Source: Lotus japonicus
Taxonomy: Eukaryota; Streptophyta; Magnoliopsida; Fabales; Fabaceae
Direction of reading: 5' to 3'
NCBI RefSeq assembly: GCF_012489685.1
Contig: NC_080044.1
Span: forward strand, 33,845,021 to 33,909,020
DNA: 64,000 nt
This document shows positions 23,242 to 32,586 of the stretch, piece by piece. Every line of letters begins with the position of its first letter. Position 1 is the stretch's first letter. The notes beneath the pieces were generated by a model. The model saw nothing but the letters and a program-made list of their open reading frames with translations. It was not told the origin of the DNA and did not search any database. The position numbers and the translations under genes are program-made.

Positions 23242-24489
23242 TGAAGGTATGAAAAACGATAGAAAGGGGGGGGGGTTTGAATAGCGTTTTAAATCTAAAA
23301 CTCGATCCACTTGAGATTTAAGCAAATCTCTTCAACCACCAAAGATAAAAGTGCTAAGATAAGAGTTAAGAAAAGCACACAATGATTTTATCCTGGTTCA
23401 CTTGATAAATCCCTCAAGCTAATCCAGTCCACCCGTTAAGGTGATTTCTTCCTTCTTAGAATGAAGACAATCCACTAATCAGAGATTGTTACAACTGCAC
23501 TTGCTACCTGCAAAGTGACTAACAATACACTGACTTAGCTATCACTAAGATTCACTCTCTTAGTCTTCTCAAGGATCCGACCAACCTTGGTCTCCTAAAG
23601 GAAAATCAAACAACTGTTTGAAGGTTTAGGTTTACACAGAAATTCTTCTTAGAAAGCTAATAGTAAACACAATTAGTACAATATGAAGAAAGATTTCTTT
23701 GAAAGAATATTTGATTTTCGCGTGAGCTTCAACAAAGTTTCTTCAAAACGGCATATTTCATCTTCAGCCTCTTTATATACTCCAAGGAATTAGGTTTGGA
23801 AGTTTGCATGGAATGCTACCGTTGGAGGGCAGATTTGGGTTTTCTAGGTTCTGCTGTGGCTGAATAAGTTAGGTAAGATCGTCAGAAATGGTACAATTGT
23901 TTTTGTACTTTGGATAGTGACATGACCTTTATCCTAGTTGACTTCTGATCAGAGTGATGCTTTATATTGGAACTTGTAAAGCTTGGTGATCAGAGTCAGA
24001 AGGAAGCTTGGATCCTCTGACCTTTGTACCTTCTGCTTCTGGACTCAGAGGAGAAGTATTTGGTCTTCAGAGCCAGCTTACTCTTGGACTTCAGAATCTT
24101 CACGACTCAGCTTCTGGACCTTCAGAGCTTCTGGACCTTCAGAGCTTCTAATCCTTCAAAGCTTCTGATCCTTCAGAGCGTCTAATCCTTCAGAGCGTCT
24201 GATCCTTCAGAGCTTCTAGTGAATTGAATCCATATCGGAGCTTTACTATCTTCAGATCTTCTGAAGCTTAATCTACTGTTCAGATTGAACATAGTAAGTG
24301 CGAAAGCGTTGCGGAGGTTACTCTTTGAGCATTGTTCTTCTGAATTATGTGAAATAAGACCAGAGTCATGGCCTGTCATTAGAACACTCAGAAAACAACG
24401 TTAGAGTACCATAATTGTTCATACATAATAGTTAACATGTAATCATCAAAACATAGATTTGTACTGCTAGATCAAAACTTGATCTTACA
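23242..24489 (-). repeat. S3 3' LTR (1,248 bp)
   Basis: Ends are TGTAAGATC (minus strand, 24489) and CCTTCA (23242). It is homologous to the S1 LTRs with many differences and has its own CTTCAGAGCTTCTGGACC-type array near 24100-24230 and a 10-G run near 23265. The adjoining tract at 24490-24503 is a degraded polypurine tract. Confidence 0.9.
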
Positions 24490-24970
24490 ATCTCCTCATT
24501 TTTTATGATGACAAAACCAAGTGTTTTGATGAACAATTCTTAAACCATAAACTGAATTCACTCAGAGTTTAGAGAAAAGAAGTAAACTTATCCTGAGGTG
24601 AATGGTTTATGTTGCTCATTATGAATCCAAGTCACAGCTTGATTCTGAGCTTAGCTCCCCCTGAATCTAAGACTTAATGAAAACATTAGTAATATCTAGA
24701 TTCTGAGCTAAATAATAGAAGAGTTCAGAGTGAGAATTTATGACATAGATAATATGTGAATATCAGAGCGCATAAATATTCAGAGTCAAGAGCAAGGTAA
24801 AAGTATCAGAGTCAACTGATTTAGCATATGATCACTTCAGAAGAAGTGAAAATGTATTCCTTGCAAATGCCTACGGACAGATCTATGGTCATAAAGAGTG
24901 GAACTCTTAATTTCTCGAAAGGAAAAAAAATCACACTAACATAGCTTACACATTAAAAACTGGTTGTATA

Positions 24971-24982
24971 CTCCCCCTTTTT
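24971..24982 (-). promoter_or_regulatory. S3 internal polypurine tract
   Basis: The minus strand reads AAAAAGGGGGAG, equivalent to 8293-8304 in S1. The rest of 24490-25242 is untranslated and shows no gene. Confidence 0.75.
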
Positions 24983-25242
24983 GTCATAAGCAAAAAGCAT
25001 GGGGTGTGAAAAACCTAGCTTGAAGTACAAGGTACTCCCCCTTAGAAAAGGTCTAAGTTGAAAAGGATGGAGAAAAGAATAAAAAATTAAAGAAAACGTT
25101 TTTAATTAATGTATATGCAGAAGATTAAATGAATGAGTGGAACGTTTACCACCGGCCAAGGAGTTAAAGGTAAACATCTGTTACCAATAAACAATCCTCG
25201 AGAAACTGCTTCAGCATTAACTTCTGTAGACTGAACTGAGCT

Positions 25243-25250
25243 TATAAATA
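25243..25250 (+). promoter_or_regulatory. TATA box of the S3 small antisense gene
   Basis: TATAAATA in CTTATAAATAGCGG, 56 bases before the ATG at 25306, conserved with S1. Confidence 0.7.
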
Positions 25251-25305
25251 GCGGTTAAAGCATATCAGTCTTCACATCTTGTTTTCACTTGAATTCAAAA
25301 TTGCA

Positions 25306-25695
25306 ATGGCATCCTTCATAGCATGCATCGAGCAATTGAGGAAGAAGGCCTTTGATGAAGATCTCTTCATCAATGTGCGCCATCCAGAGGAGCCGAGTGT
25401 CTATAGTCTGACAAACCAGCTACTAGGCATGAGCCTGAGTCCAGAGATGGACAACATCCTCAGAGGCTTCCTCAGATTCGTGGAGGAAATGCAAGTATTC
25501 TTCCAGAAGGAGATGGACCTTTATGAGGAGATCAGAGCAACAGAGGTGGCTCTGGAGACGGTGGCGGAGGGTCCTGAGAAGCAGGAGCTGCACCGGAGCT
25601 TGGTCCACTTAGAACATAGGCAGCATCGTCTGGAGCTTGAGAAAGCAGCGATGCGTAGGCAATGTAGAGCATTGAAGAAAAATCCTCCGTTTTAA
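25306..25695 (+). CDS. Small antisense protein of Sirevirus S3 (129 aa), unknown function
   Basis: This is an intact frame from MASFIACIEQL to KKNPPF. I chose the ATG at 25306 because S1 has the same start and length; an in-frame upstream ATG at 25279 is not shared. Visible features: N-terminal block LRKKAFDEDLFINV (about 11-24), NQLLG (37-41), VEEMQVFFQKEMD (63-75) and a basic helix (100-129). It looks soluble and helical; no signal peptide. It is antisense to S3, convergent with the env-like gene, and has its own TATA box and an AATAAA at 25728-25733, so it may be an independent transcription unit. It resembles the gypsy G2 protein at 37052-37525 in the same blocks. No known domain was recognised, and expression is untested. 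Confidence 0.75.
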   Translation: MASFIACIEQLRKKAFDEDLFINVRHPEEPSVYSLTNQLLGMSLSPEMDNILRGFLRFVEEMQVFFQKEMDLYEEIRATEVALETVAEGPEKQELHRSLVHLEHRQHRLELEKAAMRRQCRALKKNPPF

Positions 25696-25900
25696 ATGTA
25701 TTAATGCAATGTATGAATTATGTTATTAATAAAAGAAACTTGTTTATTGATTAATGCATATGAATGAAAATTAAGTAATGATGAACAAGAATTATGCAAG
25801 CATATAGGAAGGAAAAACGATAATTGAATAGAAGAACCAGAGTTAAACGCGAAAACATAGTAACATAGTAGAAAAGCAGAATAAAGAGAGTTCCTAAAGA

Positions 25901-27927
25901 CTAAGGTTTGGGTGTCCTCTTCAAAAGTTCTGTGCACATTTCTTTCAGACTCTGAAGAAGAGCTTCATGAGAATCAAGTCTTTGTTCAATTAGATCAAGT
26001 CTTGAATCTGACTGAGGTTGAGCAGACGGAACAGCTTGATCAGAGTGAGGAACTTGAGCATATGTGGAGGCAACATCAGTAAATGGAATGATTCCAAGTT
26101 CCTGATTTCTTAGTGCCTCAGCTTCAGCTTGTAATTTAGCTGCTTGTTCCAGAGCTTGCAACCTTGCAGCTTCACGCTGTTCTGCTTCAATCCTTGCAGC
26201 TTCTTCTTCTTGTTCTTTCTTCTTTCTAGCTTCTTCAATAGCAGCATGAAGTTGATTTCTCAACTCTTGTTCATTCAGTGCTTCTCTTCTTCTGAACCGC
26301 TGACTAGCAGCTTCAACTCTTTGATCCCTTTCAACAGTAAGGAAACCCAGCATCACTGCCGCTTGGTCAAGCATCCAAGTGCAAAGACGATCCCAGTCTT
26401 CAGCAACCAAGTCTGGTTTCTCACTGAAGTCAGTGCGACCATGCACATTGCGAACCCTTAAAGATGCTTCATGATTAAATAAGTTGATGCAATCTAGCAG
26501 GCTGGTTGGTCTGAGTTGGGTAAAGGGAACAATGGAAAGATGGGTTTCAGGTAAAGAGGGATGATTTCTACTTGTAGCTTCAGAAACACCATGAGGAGAA
26601 CCAATTTGCACAGTTTGGGGTTCAGAGTTATTGGTCTCAGGGTTTGGATGAGAAACTTCAGTCTCAGGATTTGGAGATTGGTCAAAGACAGAGTTTTCAT
26701 TTTGAGGGGGAGGAGAAGGAGGACGAGGTGGGGCTACTGAAGACAAAGGGACTGCATGGATTGGAAAATCAGGAGCTTCCAGAGGTTCTGGCCTTGGTCC
26801 AGAGTAGCGGTTTGGACTGGGAACAGTTAAGAAATGTTCAGGAAGTTCTGAAACTCTTTCTCTGGCAAGTTGAAAGAATTGGCGAGAAGCTTCAAATTTA
26901 TTTGAAGGAGAGGAAAATGGAACATTTGTTGGAAAAGAGACAGAGGGAGCAGGAGAGAGAATTTCTCTATGAGAGGGTTCCTGATTTGAGTGATCAGAGG
27001 GTTGAGGCTCAGAGTTGGATTTTTCAGTATTTGGTATCTCTTGAGCTTGTGTCTTAGAAGCCATTGGTTCAGAGGTTTGTGGAGTGTATGGAAGAATAAT
27101 GGGTGAGGTTGGTGTAGTGGACTTAGGGGTTTGAAGCATTTCCTAGAGGGGTTCTTCCTCAATGGAGGGTTGAAAGAATGAAGCCCTAGGTGGGGAATTG
27201 TGTGAAGTGGGTTGATCAATTTGTGTGGGTTCAGGGTTGGAAGCAACAGGAATTGCATCAAGCAGATTTAAATCATCATCATCAGAAAGAGCAATAAACT
27301 TACTTGAAGCTCTGACTGCAGATCTGGTGACTCTGGTAGAGAATGCAGGTTCCAGATGAATGACTTGCGTTGCAATTTTGACCTTCTTTGCCTTCTTCTG
27401 AGGTGGTGGTTCATCATCATCATTATCATCACCATTAGAGGGATCCCGTGTCTTAGAGGGTTCCACTTGCTTTCTCTTGGTCTTCTTCTTCTTGGGAGAC
27501 TCAAAGTCCGGAGGCTCTGGAAGATTTCTGAAGAATTCATCCACGTCAATCACAAAGCCTTGTTGCTTCAGATCATCAAGATAGATCTTGATAGCCTCTG
27601 GATAATCAGCCTTTGACCAGAGGGGGTAGTCCTTCAGAGGGATTCTTCTTCCTCTTGACTTTGCAGTAGCAGGGTTAACATCAACTTTTGTTTCTATCAG
27701 TCCCATTCTCTTCAAAGATGTAGGAGTGAAGACATCTCCAACAATTGTTGTTAGGTCTTCTGTGCATCCAGCTTTGGTCAGAGCAGATATCAGTTTGCTC
27801 CCAATGAAGAAGTCAGACAGTAATCTGCCAAAAGGTATGCACTTGATGGCAGACTTTGGTGAAGCAGTAGTCCTTGACTTTTTGATGCACTTCTTCAGAT
27901 AGGAGAAGATAAAGTAAGGTAAACACA
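25901..27927 (-). pseudogene. S3 env-like / putative plant transposon protein, truncated
   Basis: The N-terminal part is lost at the junction with the S1 LTR. The remaining frame runs FSYLKKCIKKSRTTA, IPFGRLLSDFFIGSKL, a lysine-rich KKKKTKRK region (about residue 150), a proline/serine-rich middle, and a C-terminal coiled coil rich in E, A and Q (ARKKKEQEEEAARIEAEQRE). It ends with the conserved LLKRTPKP tail at 25901. A single TAG between IEEEPL and EMLQTP (27142-27140) interrupts an otherwise open frame. It is the best preserved copy of the C-terminal half in the window. Confidence 0.8.
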
Positions 27928-28710
27928 ATAAGATCGGTTTGAAGAAAGATTGCTAAGAGAATATAAAATATTGCTTGAGCTTAAACAAAGTTTCTTAGGC
28001 GGCATCTTTCATCTTCAGCCTCTTTATATACTCCAAGGATTAGGGATGTATCCGTTGCATGGATTGCTACCGTTGGAGGGCAAATCTGTAACTTCCAGAT
28101 TCTGTTGTGGCTGAATATCTTAGGTAAGGTCGTCAGGATAGTACAATTGCTTTTGTACACGTGACCTTTATCCTAGTTGACTTCTGATCAGAACGATGCT
28201 TCATGTTGGAACCTGTGAAGCTTGGTGATCAGAGTTAGAGGGAAGCTTGGATCCTCTGACCTTCGTAACTTTTGCTTCTGGACCTCAGATTAGAAGGTAC
28301 TTGGTCTTCAGAGTCAGCTTACTCTTGGACTTCAGAGTCTTCACTTCTCAGCTTCTGGACCTTCAGAACTTCTGATCCTTCAGAGCCTCTAGACCTTCAG
28401 AGCTTATGGACCTTTAGAACTTCTGGTCTTCAGAACTTCAAGTCATCTGAATCCATATCAGAGCTTGTAAACTTCAGAACTTCTGAAGCATATACTACTG
28501 TTCAAAAGAACATAGTGAGTGCGAAAGCGTTGCATAGGTAAATCTTTGGGCATAGTGCTTCTGATAAGTGTGAGTATTGACCAGAGTCAGAGCCTGTCAC
28601 ATAAACACTCAGAAAACAACGTTAGAGTACCATAATTGTTCATACACAATAGTTAACATGTAATCAACAAAACATAGAGTTGTACTACATGATCAAATTT
28701 TGATCTTACA
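27916..28710 (-). repeat. S1 5' LTR, outer part
   Basis: It matches 7030-7835 of the S1 3' LTR and ends TTGATCTTACA at 28710, followed by the target duplication CCAAA. Some 18 bases present at 7275-7293 are missing near 28158. Confidence 0.9.
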
Positions 28711-29110
28711 CCAAACTCAAATCCAGACTCTCATACCCAAACCCGTCATAACTCGTGTTTACCAAAACTCGTTGTAACCTCAAATCCACGTCCTAACCTA
28801 ACTTGATGGATAGGCTTTTTTGCATAACAAAACACAACTTATATTATTTTGTTGTGAAAAAATCGTTTTATATTTTTTTGCAAGAAAATATGGTATCTTG
28901 TTGTTTAGATATAACCAAATTATTATCAAATTAAGTTGTTAGCATGATGCATATATAAGAGTAGTTTTGTAATTCTATATATATTGTTCGGGTTCGAATG
29001 CAAGTTTCATATCGAACCCAAACTCAAACCCAATCATATCGGATTTTACCCGTAAAATCTGGTTGGATTCGGGCGAATACACACGGGTTCGAGTTCTATT
29101 GTCATCCCTA
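28711..29110. mobile_element. Right part of the hAT-like MITE
   Basis: The segment contains repeated CCAAACTCAAA/ACCCG-type motifs and ends TATTGTCATCCCTA, the inverse of the left end at 6579. The 8-bp duplication TATACAAA follows at 29111-29118. With 6579-6620 the element was about 440 bp, non-coding, before S1 inserted. Confidence 0.7.
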
Positions 29111-29118
29111 TATACAAA

Positions 29119-31309
29119 TATTCATAACACAAACATGTTTTTAATTTTATTTTCTATTATCTTTTAAAATGAAAACTATAAAATTGAGAAACCAAACACC
29201 CATAATTTTTGTTTCTGTCTTGGATTTCTTAAAATTTTTGTGGGTCATATTAGATCATCTCCAATGGAGATTTTAATTCTAAAGTTATAATTTTAAAATA
29301 AGATTTAGATGTAACAAAACTCCGTGATTATAATAATCTTACAAGACATGAGATCTTATCAAAAATTGACCGACTTAAGTGGTCGGCGGAAGCACAAAGA
29401 GAGAGTAAGTTACTGGATGAACGACACGTGAGCTTCCCTTCTTACCAGCCCATCTCACACGGCACACGCATTGCATGTCGCTCTCTCTTCCTTGTTTGCA
29501 GTTTGCCCTAACCCAACAACACAGATCTGTCCCCTCCATTTTCAGTAAGCACGTACGCTTCTCTCCCTCTTTGTTATTTTCACCAACATTGCCCTTCTGG
29601 TCTCTCTGATTTGTGGTTGATTTGATTTTTTTGTTAGTTGATCTTGTTAACTCTGTTTGGAATTGTGTGAGAGTTACCAACTCTGTTCAATTTTATTGTC
29701 TCTGGAATCATTAGTATATTCTTGTTGTGATTATTTTCTTTCGTGTTTTTCAACTCTACTAGTGCTTTGATCAGGTTGCAGTGACAATATTTGAAACTAA
29801 ACTATGCTGGGGATATGAAGTTTGAATTGAAAATCATGGTTTGTTGAACTTAGTTTTCCAGTTAGAAGTGTTCTGATTTGATGCAAAAAAAATTGTTTCT
29901 GTGATCCTGTGACGGCAGAGGGGATTCAAATCTAACTCTGAATTTGTGGGGACTTTATTGTATTTGATTAACTTTTTTTTCTGGAATCAGCATCTTATGT
30001 ATATGCCATTTATCCTCTACAGTTTATAATGAACCTACACTCTTATATGTTCGATACGAGTGAACTTACTTTAAGGCTAGTAGGTTCAGTTAGGTTTTTT
30101 TTCCCACTTTTTAAGACCATTTCGTTGAAGTTGTGCATCACAAAGCACAGGTTATTTTGAAGTTCTGCTGAATGCTGTCTTTGTAATTTTTTTTAGACAG
30201 GTTATATGCTTGTATTATATGCTGCTAAATACAACCTCCCCTCCCTCCTAATTATGTCGTTGACTAATAGAAATGAGTTTGTAATAGTTAAATCATTGAG
30301 AACTTATTCTTTCTAAAGCCTCGTTGAAATGGCACAATTATCTTATAACTAAAGCAAAAGAATATGTGAGTGGTTATGCTTTTTTCTAATTTTATTTTAT
30401 ATTTAACCTTTTAATGATACTTCTCCACCTGAATTTCTGCTGATTTGGTATTGTGGTTGTTGTTATAGTTTACAATTCTGATTAAATATTCCCCTTCGGC
30501 TGTGTAGTCTCTTTCATGTTATTTGGTAGTTTTTTTATCTCAGTTTGGTTAATAAAAATGTGGTGCTGATGAGATTGAGAATATGAATGGTTTTCGTTTG
30601 CTGCTCAAAGTCTCTGTGTCTTTGAGGCTTTGAGCTCTGCAAACATGCATGTGAGCATGCCTTTACAGACACTGAAATAAATCAAAAAGGGAAATATGTT
30701 GCTAAGAGTATTTTAGGCTTCTAGCTAGAAGTTAAGTACTGATTGTTAGTTAATGGCAATGTTTTCCACGCATTGCTCTGTGGATACTTTGAAGTCTCTA
30801 TGACCAAGTGGTCTAGAGTTCAACCAGTGTCGCTTCATTATTCAATTAAAAACAAGTTTAGTTTCAACACAAGTAAGGTGGTCCTGTGTATTCTCCATGT
30901 TTCAAACCTGGGATCTACGTGAGGCTACATGTTGACATGGTAGAAAAGTCTCTATGACCAAGTGGTCTAGAGTTCAAGCGTTGTTGCTTCATTATTCGAA
31001 CAAGTTTAGTTTCAATATAAGTTAGGTGGTCCTGTGTATTCTCCACGTTTGAAGCCTGGGATTTACGTGAGGCTTCATGTTGTAATTATAATATAAAATC
31101 GTTTATATGTCTTCCCCAGAAAATCAAGCTTTTGGGATAGCTGGTTCATGACAATACCATAAACACATATTCTCTTTGTTCTGTAATTTGAATCCTTTTT
31201 TTTTTTTATTTGAAATTTATAGCAAGTTAACCAAGATGTAAATTCACCTCTCTGTTTTCTTTTGTTGGAGATGCTAGTATTTCTTGTTCTTTTTCTTTAC
31301 TTTTCCTTC
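29119..31309 (+). other. Host DNA: candidate promoter, leader and 5'-UTR intron of the RMD5-like gene
   Basis: No protein-coding ORF is credible here. A GC-richer stretch at 29400-29545 with CT-rich runs looks like a plant leader; ATTTTCA|GTAAGC at 29545 is a plausible splice donor. The remainder is AT- and T-rich like an intron. The only matching acceptor before the RMD5 ATG is TTTTGCAG at 47562-47569, so the intron would span the 16.1-kb G2 insertion. This is inference; a transcript is needed to confirm it. It also holds SINE-like repeats at 30787-31085. Confidence 0.45.
30787..31085 (+). repeat. Tandem pair of SINE-like (tRNA-related) repeats
   Basis: Two units of about 140-150 bases start AGTCTCTATGACCAAGTGG (30792 and 30948) and end CTACGTGAGGCT.CATGTTG or TTACGTGAGGCTTCATGTTG. 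TGACCAAGTGG fits an RNA polymerase III A box, and GTTTCAAACCTGG/GTTTGAAGCCTGG fits a degraded B box, though the A-B distance is longer than in a tRNA. They are probably a SINE that was tandemly duplicated. Confidence 0.5.
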
Positions 31310-32114
31310 TGTTTACGGTGGTTTTTGGTAAACAAATATCCTCTTAGTTCGACTAAAGGAAGTTTAGAATTAGGGTCCTTTTGGGAAAACGTCTTGCCAA
31401 AGTGTTGTGTGTGGATTGATATTTTCGACAACAATGACTGACTCAAACGGAATTGGATTTCATTAAACACGGATCAATTACATGAAGATCAAAGTGTGAC
31501 AAAATAAAAAGGAAATTGCAAGAAACGTAAATTTCGACACGAAATTAAACAACAGGACTAGCAAAATTAACAAGCAACGCGACAAGCTTAAATGCAGGAA
31601 AGATAAACATCTGGTTCTGCAACGTACTCCTCCATCATCACGTCTTGCTCCTTGAGTCTCATTGATGCGGACATTAGAGCTTTTTAGTGAATTTTTCAGA
31701 GTTGAGTTGGGAACCCCTTTTTTGACTTGAATTCTCCCATTTATAGAGCTCCATGTCTCGCGTGTTCTTGGCGGTTTTTCTCCCTTACTGGATGGGTTAG
31801 TGGGTCTGATTCCCCATGATTTGATGCTTGCCCCGGAAGTTCCCTGCGTTGTGGTGGAGATCGTGTTCTTCAACCGTTCCAACCGCCTATTAGCCACGTA
31901 CTCAGCCATCGTGGTGAAAACCTGACTCAGTCAATGCTGCACGTGTTAAATATGCCCGTGTTTGTAGCAACAGTCACCACTGTCCCTTCGTCGAATTCGA
32001 CCTTTTCTTTAACTTGGCGCATTTCACCTTTCTCTTTCAGTCTGTTTTCGACTACCTTGTGTGCTTTGGGCCGAATGTGTTTTTTTCTTTTTGGGCCAAA
32101 ATATTGGGCCAACA
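31310..32114 (-). repeat. G2 3' LTR (805 bp)
   Basis: It is bounded by TG (31310) and CA (32114) on the plus strand and nearly identical to 46607-47411 and to the reverse complement of 38621-39425. Short ORFs in it on both strands are shared by all three copies and are not considered genes. Confidence 0.95.
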
Positions 32115-32130
32115 GATGGCCCCCAAAAAT
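32115..32130 (-). promoter_or_regulatory. G2 polypurine tract
   Basis: The minus strand reads ATTTTTGGGGGCCATC directly before the LTR start. A G-rich run at this position is the expected plus-strand primer. Confidence 0.75.
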
Positions 32131-32452
32131 GTTGATTCTCGACTACCAGGTTTTGGAAGGATCAAGCATTTTTTGCTCGTGAATTTCGAACGGAGCTTGA
32201 CGGCTGTTCGCGACTTTTAACTTTCTGACTTCAAGTCCCATCAGAGATCCTATCGTTTTACTTTTTCCCCAATCAGAAGCTTTAGCGTCTGACTTCGTCT
32301 GTCATCTGCCGTCTCTACCCTAGGGTAATCATGACCCCTTTTTAGCCTTTATGTTAGGGTTTTGCGGTTATATAATAAAATAACCGTTGGATTTCAAAAA
32401 AAATTTATGCACCATCCTGTAATGCAGCTTCACGTCCGCTTCTTCATTTGCC

Positions 32453-32460
32453 TATAAATA
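32453..32460 (+). promoter_or_regulatory. TATA box of the antisense PMD gene
   Basis: TATAAATA in GCCTATAAATACGCC lies 126 bases before the ATG at 32587 on the plus strand. It is followed by a CT-rich leader. The gene therefore appears to have its own promoter, independent of the LTRs and directed towards the host RMD5 coding exon. Confidence 0.65.
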
Positions 32461-32586
32461 CGCCATTGTTGTTGGCCCTTTGCAAGCTTTACAACTTTTC
32501 AAACACTCAAGCTTTTCCTGATTTTACTTGTGATCATCTTCAATCGTCTGGTTTCTGCTTCTCTGGTGCATTTTCTGAATATCTCC

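Larger units (their letters stand above)
23242..27915 (-). mobile_element. S3: 5'-truncated Sirevirus inside the S1 5' LTR
   Basis: Only the 3' part remains: env-like gene, antisense small gene, polypurine tracts and 3' LTR. Its LTR end TGAAGGTATG is at 23242. The other end stops inside the env-like gene at the 13-base string TAAGGTAAACACA (27915-27927), which is also the S1 LTR sequence at that point, so the join shows microhomology. Its gag, pol and 5' LTR are gone. Confidence 0.85.
6621..28710 (-). mobile_element. Sirevirus S1 (Ty1/copia), complete with TSD, carrying nested insertions
   Basis: The element runs on the minus strand from its 5' LTR (28710 down to 22935) through PBS, gag-pro, RT-RNase H and an env-like gene to the 3' LTR (7835-6621). 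Termini are TGTAAGATC...CCTTCA, and the 5-bp target duplication CCAAA is perfect (6616-6620 and 28711-28715). PBS, polypurine tracts, a CCHC gag and an env-like gene identify the Sirevirus (Maximus/SIRE) lineage. G1 (14130-20954) interrupts the body and the integrase region is missing; S3 (23242-27915) sits in the 5' LTR. Every gene has nonsense codons or frameshifts, so it is not autonomous. Confidence 0.9.

Noticed and set aside
26644..27057. 137-codon plus-strand ORF inside the S3 env-like gene
   Set aside because: Shadow of the proline/serine-rich env-like region; not conserved in S1 at the same place.
29220..29330. Possible MITE around CATCTCCAATGGAGAT
   Set aside because: The motif resembles ends of some plant MITEs, but I found no matching inverted end or target duplication.
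30792..30830. tRNA gene
   Set aside because: The A-box-like motif is not followed by a cloverleaf; anticodon and acceptor stems cannot be formed, so a SINE-like repeat is more likely.
31478..32220. ORFs of 61-143 codons in the 805-bp LTRs (also at 38535-39257 and 46775-47532)
   Set aside because: They recur in all three LTR copies only because the LTRs are nearly identical; both strands are open by chance and no domain is seen.
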